A stretch of DNA of 38,878 nt from Muribaculaceae bacterium (GTDB taxonomy: Bacteria; Bacteroidota; Bacteroidia; Bacteroidales; Muribaculaceae): contig RYWL01000011.1 of NCBI GenBank assembly GCA_003979155.1, forward strand, positions 1 to 38,878. Reading direction: 5' to 3'. The notes beneath the pieces are model-generated. The model was not told the origin of the DNA. It saw only the letters and a list, made by a program, of their open reading frames with translations, and did not search any database. The position numbers and the translations under genes are program-made. Shown one piece after another: positions 32,678-38,878 of this stretch. The stretch's first letter is position 1. Each line of letters starts with the position of its first letter.

Positions 32678-33895
32678 TCAGGATGTCGCTGATGCCGGAA
32701 GTTCGATGCGGAAAGTAGTGCCAGCACCCGGAGCTGATTGCTTTACGAAGATGCGGCCGTTGTGATACTGCTCGACAATTCGTTTGGCGAGAGTAAGTCC
32801 AAGACCCCAGCCACGGCTTTTGGTAGTGTAGCCCGGATTGAAAATGGTTTTCTGATTCTTGCGGCTTATGCCTTTGCCTGTATCGGACACTTCAATAAAG
32901 GCACCCAGTGGCGTAGAGCCTACGGTGACGTCGATAGCACCGGAGCCGTTCATGGCGTCGACAGCGTTTTTGATAAGGTTTTCTATAACCCACGCCAGCA
33001 GTGGCGGACATGCGTTCACAGAGGCTATGCCTGCGAATGGTGTGTAGGTGAGTGTGATGCGTGGAGATATGCGTGTCGACATATAGCTTACGGCATCGCC
33101 TACAATGCTGTTGAGGTTTTCGGGCGACATGGCCGGCACGGAGCCGATTTTGGAGAATCGCGATGCGATTGTGCTGAGCCGGTTCACATCTTTGTTCATT
33201 TCGGCGAGGGTGTCGGCATCGACTCCCATGTCGGGAAGGAGTTCCATCCATGCCATGAGCGAAGAAATAGGCGTTCCGAGTTGATGTGCCGTTTCTTTAG
33301 AGAGGCCTACCCATACTTTATTTTGCTCTGCTTTTTTTGTCGACAGCACTGCGAAATATACCACTGCGATGAAAGCGAGCATCACCATGAGCTGCACGTA
33401 GGGATAGATGCTGAGTCGGCGGAGGAGGGTAGAGTCTTCGTAATACAGATACTGGGCCACTCCAGGCGAAATCTCTATTTCGATTACATTTGTGGAGTTG
33501 CGCAGTTTTTCGAGTTTTTTTGCAAGGAATTCAATGTTGCGGCTGTCGTAGGGGAGTCCGATAGCGCTTGCGGGCTCTGCTACTGGCATTGTGAAATTGC
33601 GCTGCTGAAGTATGTTTCCGTCGGCATCAGTGAGCAGTACGGGTATTGTTGTGTTGCTCTGTATAATGCTCAGCAGAAAGTCGATGTCGGCAGCGGGGGC
33701 GGAATCGTCAGCCAGTGTGGTGGCCGACACTATTTCTTTTGTTGCGTCGGCCCATATCTGCATACGCTCGCGCTCTACAATCGACAGGTCGCGGATAAGG
33801 CTGTCGGAAAAGTACAGAAAGAGAGCCACCACGGCCGCTGAGGCTATGAGAAAAGCAATTTTGCCATAACGGCGCGCGTCGTAGATATTGGCCAC
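32678..33895 (-). CDS. Orphan membrane sensor histidine kinase
   Basis: A 405-residue two-helix sensor kinase: membrane helix at residues ~12-30, a periplasmic sensing region (about 31-162), a second helix (about 164-184), then directly the dimerisation domain with the H-box KETAHQLGTPISSLMAW (phosphoacceptor H204), and a GHKL ATPase domain with N-box NLIKNAVDA (307-315), G1 DTGKGI (338-343), the F box near F352 and G2 GWGLGLTLA (362-370). No HAMP domain. All catalytic motifs are intact. Translation starts with GTG. No response-regulator gene is adjacent, so its partner is elsewhere. It is the last gene of the ilvA operon. The stimulus is unknown. Confidence 0.9.
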   Translation of the reverse strand: MANIYDARRYGKIAFLIASAAVVALFLYFSDSLIRDLSIVERERMQIWADATKEIVSATTLADDSAPAADIDFLLSIIQSNTTIPVLLTDADGNILQQRNFTMPVAEPASAIGLPYDSRNIEFLAKKLEKLRNSTNVIEIEISPGVAQYLYYEDSTLLRRLSIYPYVQLMVMLAFIAVVYFAVLSTKKAEQNKVWVGLSKETAHQLGTPISSLMAWMELLPDMGVDADTLAEMNKDVNRLSTIASRFSKIGSVPAMSPENLNSIVGDAVSYMSTRISPRITLTYTPFAGIASVNACPPLLAWVIENLIKNAVDAMNGSGAIDVTVGSTPLGAFIEVSDTGKGISRKNQKTIFNPGYTTKSRGWGLGLTLAKRIVEQYHNGRIFVKQSAPGAGTTFRIELPASATS

Positions 33896-33910
33896 GGTGC
33901 AGGGGTGGGA

Positions 33911-34654
33911 TCAGACGAACGCCGTATCGTTTTTGATAAGCTCTGCAAGAGCTTTCATGTCGTTGCGTGCGTTTTTCGAGAGAAGGTAATGTTTGATTTT
34001 CTCCACGTGCGAGAGACGGTGGATGTCTGTGCCGATGAAGTCGACGAGCCCCTGCTTGATGAGGTATTCGGCCATTGAGCGCTCTGCGGGACCATATGCT
34101 TCGGCAAGGCTCAGCAGGTTTATCTGAAAGTTGAGGCCTGCGTCGTGGAGCGTGCGGTAGCGGTTTTTCTGGAGGCTGTAGTATGCATAGCGCTCGGGGT
34201 GTGCAAGTATGGGCACGAGCCCTCTGAGCTGAAGGTCAAAGACGAGATTGTCGAGGTTCCAAGGCTCCTGGATGAACGAATTCTCGATGAGAATGTGGTT
34301 GTTCGGAAGGAGCATCAGTTCGTTGTTCTCCAGTCGTTGATGGAAAAGCTCGTCGATGCGATACTCTGCCGAATGCAAGACTTCGATATTGTTGCCGCGT
34401 CGGTCGAGTTCGGCGTGGAGCATTGCCAGAGCCGGCTCGATAGTCGAATTATCGTTCTCGAACGTCACTTGTGTCACATGAGGTGATGCAATGATACGTC
34501 GTATGCCGAAACTCTGCATGCCTTCGATAATGTCGGCTGCATTTTCGGCATCGGGAGCGCCGTCGTCGATACCCGGCACTATGTGGCAGTGTATGTCGGT
34601 GCCGAAACAGAGTTCGGCCGGAGTCTTTGATTTATTGCTGAAGAAGTTGAACAT
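33911..34654 (-). CDS. CpsB/YwqE-like protein tyrosine phosphatase (PHP fold)
   Basis: A 247-residue PHP-type metallophosphatase of the CpsB/CapC group, which dephosphorylates tyrosine kinases that control capsule and exopolysaccharide export. Motifs: DIHCHIVPGIDDG with H22, H24 and D30, then IIASPHVT, HSAEYRID, ILAHPERY and FIGTDIHR, together giving the metal-binding His/Asp/Glu set in order. It is probably cytosolic. The start at 34654 (MFNFFSNKSK) is chosen because an upstream in-frame ATG at 34756 would run into the preceding gene. No capsule locus is next door, so the target is uncertain. Confidence 0.9.
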   Translation of the reverse strand: MFNFFSNKSKTPAELCFGTDIHCHIVPGIDDGAPDAENAADIIEGMQSFGIRRIIASPHVTQVTFENDNSTIEPALAMLHAELDRRGNNIEVLHSAEYRIDELFHQRLENNELMLLPNNHILIENSFIQEPWNLDNLVFDLQLRGLVPILAHPERYAYYSLQKNRYRTLHDAGLNFQINLLSLAEAYGPAERSMAEYLIKQGLVDFIGTDIHRLSHVEKIKHYLLSKNARNDMKALAELIKNDTAFV

Positions 34655-34670
34655 TGAAGTTTGATTATAG

Positions 34671-35201
34671 TTAGAGTGGACGGTGACGGCAAATTCCTTC
34701 GAGGATATACGGCAAGGGCTCGCGCATGACAATATTGCCCGACTGACGCAGAGCATCGAGCTCGGCGGTAGCCTCGCTTATATCGTCGTACGATGCAATG
34801 ACGACATAATAATATGGCTCAGCTGTTTCGATAACGAATGCTGAAGGATATTTTCCGTCGGCGAGACGCTCACGCATCGATTTGGCATTGAAAAGCTGCT
34901 TGAACTGCCCGGCGACAACATTGTAGCGGCGGAGCTTTTCGTCGCTGCCTCCGCCTCCGTCGGTGATGCGCACCATCTGACGGCGCACTTCCACTTCGCC
35001 GTCGGGGGTGTCGAGTGTCACTGTCTCCATAGAGCGCCGCTGTGCTCCGTAGATTGTGGAGTCGACAGCGCTGTCGGAGTCGCGGCCGGCGATAGCTTTC
35101 TCATACGCCGAGCGATAGTTGGCTTCGGAGGTCTTACAGGAAAATAGTGTCGGCACAATAAGTGCCGACACTGCTATGATGTTGAATAATTTACGATTCA
35201 T
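34671..35201 (-). CDS. SPOR-domain lipoprotein
   Basis: A 176-residue lipoprotein: signal sequence with the lipobox LFSC (C22), a short polar linker, a region with acidic and glycine-rich segments (TDGGGGSD near residue 80), and a C-terminal SPOR domain (about 91-170, RYNVVAGQFKQLFNAKSMRERL, then YYYVVIASYDD). SPOR domains bind denuded septal peptidoglycan glycans, so it probably sits at the division site in the outer or inner membrane. It begins five bases after the C1 peptidase gene and 16 bases before the phosphatase gene. The specific role is unknown. Confidence 0.85.
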   Translation of the reverse strand: MNRKLFNIIAVSALIVPTLFSCKTSEANYRSAYEKAIAGRDSDSAVDSTIYGAQRRSMETVTLDTPDGEVEVRRQMVRITDGGGGSDEKLRRYNVVAGQFKQLFNAKSMRERLADGKYPSAFVIETAEPYYYVVIASYDDISEATAELDALRQSGNIVMREPLPYILEGICRHRPL

Positions 35202-35206
35202 CGGGC

Positions 35207-36415
35207 TTATTTCTTAAGACCGATTTTCTTGGCTGTGGCGGCGGGAATTGCATTGCGGTGCACAAGAATATCAACTGTCTTGGCAAGGAAATAAGGCTCG
35301 GAAACATAGAAGTAACCTTCGTATTTGTTGTTGGTGTCCCACGAGTTCTTCACTTTATAATAGTGGTTGCCTTTCTGGTCGACAGCCGAACCTACGATAA
35401 CCATGCCGTGGTCGTCGGTGGTCTCCTGGTTGTCGAACATTTCCTGACGCATCTCGGGGGTAACGTTGATTTCCGGAACGGGAGCCTTGAAGTTGTATTT
35501 GTCATTGCTGCGCTCTTTGTCGGAGAGCTTCACCCAGCGCGAGAGTTCGGTGCCGTTCATGTCGCCTTCTTCCTTGCCTTTAGGCATGAGTGCGACTCCG
35601 TCGTTCCATTTGAAACCGCCTTCGCTCACATCGGCAGCCCATACAACTGTGTAGCCGTTCTTGATGGCGTTGTCTACCACAGCTTTGAATTCGTCGAGGG
35701 GCAGGTTGTAATACGATTCCCAAAGCCAGTTGTCTGGAACTTCGATGGCAAAAGCCTCATAGTAGGGGTGATGTGTAAACGATGTCAGGGGCACATATTC
35801 GTCTACGTTGATGGGCTGTGCGGCAGCGAAGCTTTTGGGTGTGTATGTTTTGCCTTTGTATGTGAAAGTCTCGGGCACTTCGCCGAAGTAAGCGTCGAGG
35901 ATGCCCTGCACGCCTTTGCGCCACGACGATGTGAGTTTTTTGTTGGGCTTGGAGACTACGGCTTTGAGGTAGGCCGAAAGTGCGGCGTCAAGTTCGCCGT
36001 GAACGTGCTTGTTCTCACCATATTCGAGACCGGAGTAAACTTCTTCGGGAATGGCGCCATATTTTTTCCATACATAAGGTACATCCATTGCCGAACCGCC
36101 AGCGGCGAAGTTGGTCTCGCCATAGAGGCGAACAAAACGCTCGGCCTTGTCTTCGTAGCACTTGCGCACGGTGTACATCTCGGAAATATCGAGCGAATCA
36201 CCGCCCTGACGAAGAATTTCGTCTTCGAAGAACGATGTGCCTGAGAAGCACCAGCATGTACCCGATTTGTTCTGGTCTTTTACCGAAGTGTCGGGAATGG
36301 TGACAACATCGGTGAAAACAAATGCAGTGTCGGCTTTGGCGCTTTCGTCAGGCTCCACGGCAAAGGCAGGCAATGCAACAACGGCGGCAAGCGCCATTAA
36401 GGAAGTTTTTTTCAT
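35207..36415 (-). CDS. Secreted C1 (bleomycin hydrolase/PepC-like) cysteine peptidase
   Basis: A 402-residue papain-fold aminopeptidase of the C1B type with an export signal (residues 1-19), unlike the usual cytosolic PepC. The catalytic set is complete: oxyanion Q48 and nucleophile C54 in DQNKSGTCWCFSG, H336 in TTDDHGMVIVG and N357 in KVKNSWDT. The C-terminus (GLKK) is short, as in the family, where the last residues limit cleavage to amino ends. It is likely periplasmic, working on peptides. It lies 24 bases after ilvA and five bases before the SPOR lipoprotein gene. Confidence 0.9.
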   Translation of the reverse strand: MKKTSLMALAAVVALPAFAVEPDESAKADTAFVFTDVVTIPDTSVKDQNKSGTCWCFSGTSFFEDEILRQGGDSLDISEMYTVRKCYEDKAERFVRLYGETNFAAGGSAMDVPYVWKKYGAIPEEVYSGLEYGENKHVHGELDAALSAYLKAVVSKPNKKLTSSWRKGVQGILDAYFGEVPETFTYKGKTYTPKSFAAAQPINVDEYVPLTSFTHHPYYEAFAIEVPDNWLWESYYNLPLDEFKAVVDNAIKNGYTVVWAADVSEGGFKWNDGVALMPKGKEEGDMNGTELSRWVKLSDKERSNDKYNFKAPVPEINVTPEMRQEMFDNQETTDDHGMVIVGSAVDQKGNHYYKVKNSWDTNNKYEGYFYVSEPYFLAKTVDILVHRNAIPAATAKKIGLKK

Positions 36416-36439
36416 ATTTCTTAATTCTGGATAGATGGT

Positions 36440-37636
36440 TTAGTTCAATACTTTATGACCGGCTTCGGTGAGGGCACGGCGGATTTCGTCAACGTGCTCG
36501 CTGTCGCGGGTCTCGAGCTCGAGGCGTATGGTGCATCCGTTTATGTCGGAACTTGAGTTGATGCGCTCGTGTGTGACCGAGATGATGTTGCCGCCGGTCG
36601 AACCTACGATGCTGCAGACTCCCGAGAGCTGTCCGGGCTTATCGGCGAGGTCGATAATGAATGTATAGTTGCGTCCGCTCTTGCTGAGACCACGTGTGAT
36701 TACACGGCTGAGAGTGTTCACATCGATATTTCCGCCTGAAACAAGACATATTACTTTCTTTCCCTTGATGGGCAGTTTGCCAAACATCGCAGCGGCTACA
36801 GACACGGCACCGGCGCCTTCGGCAACAATCTTCTGCTGCTCGATAAGGGCGAGAATGGCGGCGGCTATTTCGTCGTCGGTGACGGTGACAACTTCGTCGA
36901 CGTATTTGTTGCACATCTCGAAGGTGTTCACGCCCGGCTCTTTCACGGCGATACCGTCGGCGATAGTGTGCACGTCGTTGAGGTGGCAGAGCTTACCCTC
37001 TTTCAGCGAAGCGGCCATCGAAGGAGCGCCGGTCGACTGCACGCCGTATACCTTCACGTCCGGACGGAGACACTTTATGGCAAATGCCACGCCCGAAATG
37101 AGGCCGCCTCCGCCAATGGGCACAATTACCGCCTCAACATCGGGCATCTCTTCGAGAATTTCAAGACCGATTGTTCCCTGGCCTGCAATTACCTTGGGGT
37201 CGTCGAACGGATGTACAAAGCTATAGCCATGCTCCTTCTGAAGCTCCAGCGCACGGGCATAGGCATCGTCGTATACACCCGGAACAAGCACTACTTCGGC
37301 TCCATAGCTCTTGGTGGCCTCAACTTTAGAAATGGGAGCGCCGGCCGGAAGGCAAATCACAGCCTTGATGCCATTGTGCTTCGCTCCGAGTGCGACACCC
37401 TGGGCATGGTTGCCGGCAGAGCATGCTATCACACCGCGGGCTTTCTCCTCATCGGAAAGCTGCGAAATTTTATAATATGCGCCGCGGAGCTTGAACGAGC
37501 CCGTGAGCTGAAGATTTTCGGATTTCAGATAAATATCAGCTTCAGAGCTCAGCTTTGGAGCCGGAATTATAGCCGTTTTGCGCGCCACTTCTTTAAGAAC
37601 AGCGGCAGCATTGAATATTTCACTGATTTCAAGCAT
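36440..37636 (-). CDS. ilvA: Threonine ammonia-lyase with C-terminal ACT domain
   Basis: Converts threonine to 2-oxobutanoate and ammonia using pyridoxal phosphate, the first step toward isoleucine. The 398-residue protein has the PLP lysine K49 in LTGSFKLRGA, SAGNHAQGVA for cofactor binding, the glycine loop VPIGGGGLISG near residue 175, and a single ACT regulatory domain at about 322-398 (YTFIIDLADKPGQLSGV). The single ACT places it with the shorter threonine dehydratases, which may differ in isoleucine control from the long double-ACT IlvA. It heads a five-gene run and has a consensus -7 box. Confidence 0.92.
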   Translation of the reverse strand: MLEISEIFNAAAVLKEVARKTAIIPAPKLSSEADIYLKSENLQLTGSFKLRGAYYKISQLSDEEKARGVIACSAGNHAQGVALGAKHNGIKAVICLPAGAPISKVEATKSYGAEVVLVPGVYDDAYARALELQKEHGYSFVHPFDDPKVIAGQGTIGLEILEEMPDVEAVIVPIGGGGLISGVAFAIKCLRPDVKVYGVQSTGAPSMAASLKEGKLCHLNDVHTIADGIAVKEPGVNTFEMCNKYVDEVVTVTDDEIAAAILALIEQQKIVAEGAGAVSVAAAMFGKLPIKGKKVICLVSGGNIDVNTLSRVITRGLSKSGRNYTFIIDLADKPGQLSGVCSIVGSTGGNIISVTHERINSSSDINGCTIRLELETRDSEHVDEIRRALTEAGHKVLN

Positions 37637-37657
37637 TGTTTTGTTGTATTAGTCGCA

Positions 37658-37665
37658 CAAAGGTA
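37658..37665 (-). promoter_or_regulatory. -7 box upstream of ilvA
   Basis: On the minus strand TACCTTTG, followed by TG, lies 22 bases before the ATG at 37636. No clear -33 TTTG. Confidence 0.6.
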
Positions 37666-38038
37666 CAACAAAAAACTTGAATAATGAAGCATTCGACGAC
37701 AGTTTTATAACAGATTTTCGACACGTATTCGCACGCTTCGTTTTATGCCTATCATCGTTTTGATGTCATACAGTCGTTATATAAAACCATCTTTCAACGA
37801 TGATCAATGTAGATTATTTCAATGCCTAAATCAATCTCTACAAAGTCATGGTCTTTAAAGAATGCGCGGTACTTTCAGGTATGCCCTTCGTGCCTGGCCG
37901 ACGACACTCGTGGCCGTTTGCGGCCCATTGTGATTCAAAAGGCAAAATCACCGCTCCGGCCGAGTTGTTTCGGCAAACTTCGAACTCTGACCGGTTTTAG
38001 ACGTTAACAATATATGAAAATATAAAACATAATAAATA
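37666..38038. other. Non-coding gap between divergent ilvA and flavodoxin genes
   Basis: About 370 bases with AT-rich ends. An open frame of 61 codons (37822-38007, +) shows no family features and I do not call it. I find no consensus promoter for the flavodoxin and no riboswitch or repeat that I can name. Confidence 0.4.
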
Positions 38039-38539
38039 ATGAAGAAAACAGGAATATTCTACGGCTCAGCCACAGGCACAACCGCCGATGTGGCGCAGCG
38101 GATTGCAGCAAAGCTCGGCATAGCCGATGCCGACATTCACGATGTTGCCGGCACAGCACCCGACACTCTCGGGGCCTACGAAAATTTGATTTTAGGCTCC
38201 TCGACATGGGGGAGTGGAGAGCTCGAAGACGACTGGTATGATTTTGCCGACGGTGCATCGTCGCTCGACTTGTCGGGTAAGAAAATTGCACTATTCGGAT
38301 GTGGCGACGAAACAATGAGCGACACCTTCTGCGATGCCGTAGGCGAGCTTTTTGCACGTTTCAAGAAATCGGGCGCCGTGTTTATCGGAGAGTTCCCCGC
38401 CGACGCCTACAAGTTTACCGAAAGCAAAGCAACCAACGGCAACACTATGCGCGGTCTGCTTATTGATGAAGTAAACCATCCCGAGATGACCGATGACCGC
38501 ATACTCATGTGGACCGAGCAGCTGAAGAAAGAAATGTAG
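38039..38539 (+). CDS. fldA: Flavodoxin
   Basis: A 166-residue FMN-binding electron carrier that replaces ferredoxin in low-potential reactions. The phosphate-binding loop FYGSATGTTADVAQ (T-rich, residues 8-20), the first FMN-stacking loop LGSSTWGSGELEDDW (around 52-66, W58) and the second loop FGCGDETMSDTFCDAVGE (around 85-102) are all in place. Length is that of long-chain flavodoxins. No neighbouring partner gene is seen. The gene symbol follows common usage; the electron donor and acceptor are unknown. Confidence 0.94.
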   Translation: MKKTGIFYGSATGTTADVAQRIAAKLGIADADIHDVAGTAPDTLGAYENLILGSSTWGSGELEDDWYDFADGASSLDLSGKKIALFGCGDETMSDTFCDAVGELFARFKKSGAVFIGEFPADAYKFTESKATNGNTMRGLLIDEVNHPEMTDDRILMWTEQLKKEM

Positions 38540-38563
38540 ACGGCCCTAAAGCATCGCTAAAAC

Positions 38564-38600
38564 CACCGCCGGGCCTCCGACGCCACGAGTTCCGGCGGTG
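38564..38600 (+). terminator. Stem-loop after flavodoxin, possible terminator
   Basis: A perfect 9-bp GC-rich stem (38564-38572 with 38592-38600) and a 19-nt loop, 24 bases after the stop. The T tail is poor, so it may be an imperfect terminator or an RNA-stabilising structure. The remaining bases to 38765 hold nothing I can name. Confidence 0.45.
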
Positions 38601-38765
38601 TCGCTTGTCAGTTCGCACCCTCAATAACTGTAGAAAAACGGAGTTTCGATACAAGCTTTCATATCATCTCAAAAATTAGTACAACTCGCGCTCGAGCATA
38701 ACACTGTAATATCCAGGCGATTAAAAATTGTAGAGTAAAAAACTTCAAAAAAAGATGCAAAAAAA

Positions 38766-38797
38766 TTTGGTCAATCCAAAAAACCTCCTTAACTTTG
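38766..38797 (+). promoter_or_regulatory. Promoter of tRNA-Phe
   Basis: -33 TTTG (38766-38769) and -7 TAACTTTG (38790-38797), 20-nt spacer, giving a start about 25 bases before the tRNA. Confidence 0.75.
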
Positions 38798-38828
38798 CAA
38801 CGCAAAAAGGGAAACACCCCATGCAAAA

Positions 38829-38878
38829 GGTGCCATAGCTCAGTTGGTAGAGCAAAGGACTGAAAATCCTTGTGTCCC
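38829..38878 (+). tRNA. tRNA-Phe (anticodon GAA), truncated by the window end
   Basis: The 5' two thirds of a tRNA: acceptor GGTGCCA, D arm GCTC/GAGC with AGTTGGTA loop, anticodon stem AAGGA/TCCTT with loop CTGAAAA (anticodon GAA), and the start of the variable region and T arm. The 3' part lies beyond the window. Confidence 0.93.

Noticed and set aside
37822..38007. 61-codon frame with a CPSC pair upstream of flavodoxin
   Set aside because: No recognisable family, no promoter, and composition like spurious frames in GC-balanced DNA.
1..38878. CRISPR arrays, rRNA genes, complete insertion sequences or a known defence system
   Set aside because: No regularly spaced repeats, rRNA-like sequence, complete transposase gene or recognised defence gene set is present.

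Overview
The window looks like ordinary chromosome from a Bacteroidales bacterium of roughly balanced GC, plausibly Muribaculaceae; the family is my inference and not proven by sequence alone. The evidence is the Bacteroidota promoter signature (-7 box TAnnTTTG, in several cases with a -33 TTTG 19-20 nt upstream), the near absence of Shine-Dalgarno sequences, two type IX secretion components (SprA/Sov and the DUF5103 plug protein), and lineage-typical families such as DUF3109 and DUF5063.

Layout. 98-2590 (+): nadD, a DUF5063 protein and an M18 aminopeptidase, closed by a strong terminator. 2741-5019 (-): tatA, tatC and an SLC1-type dicarboxylate symporter. 5134-6012 (+): fabD. 6101-11507 (-): a tight four-gene operon of a DPP-IV-like S9 peptidase, a polytopic membrane protein with what looks like a degenerate Nudix domain, miaA, and an unknown secreted protein. 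About 11.6-13.46 kb: a patch of mobile-element relics lying against the 3' end of tRNA-Arg(CCG). It holds a frameshifted toxin-domain fragment, an intact pair of phage tail-assembly-chaperone frames linked by a probable programmed -1 frameshift, a one-helix membrane protein with its own consensus promoter, and the last ~60 codons of an IS30-type transposase. 13610-16140 (+): ung, the T9SS plug gene and a DUF3109 gene. 16142-17805 (-): a small unknown protein and an NSS-family Na+-dependent transporter. 18001-18996 (+): fructose-bisphosphate aldolase. 19161-22082 (+): a secreted esterase and a GH110 alpha-galactosidase. 22069-24420 (-): amidase, MCE/MlaD protein and a UDG-like protein. 24528-32585 (+): ruvA and the giant sprA. 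32678-37636 (-): ilvA, a C1 peptidase, a SPOR lipoprotein, a CpsB-like phosphatase and an orphan histidine kinase. 38039-38539 (+): flavodoxin. 38829 to the end: the 5' part of tRNA-Phe(GAA).

Most of the window is housekeeping and envelope biology: outer-membrane protein export (SprA with its plug, Tat), peptidoglycan and lipid trafficking (amidase, MCE), periplasmic peptidases and host-glycan breakdown (GH110 plus esterase). I see no complete new defence or mobile system. The most interesting points are the lone tail-chaperone pair with its A-run slip site, the relic patch at tRNA-Arg, and the membrane protein with a Nudix-like domain next to miaA.
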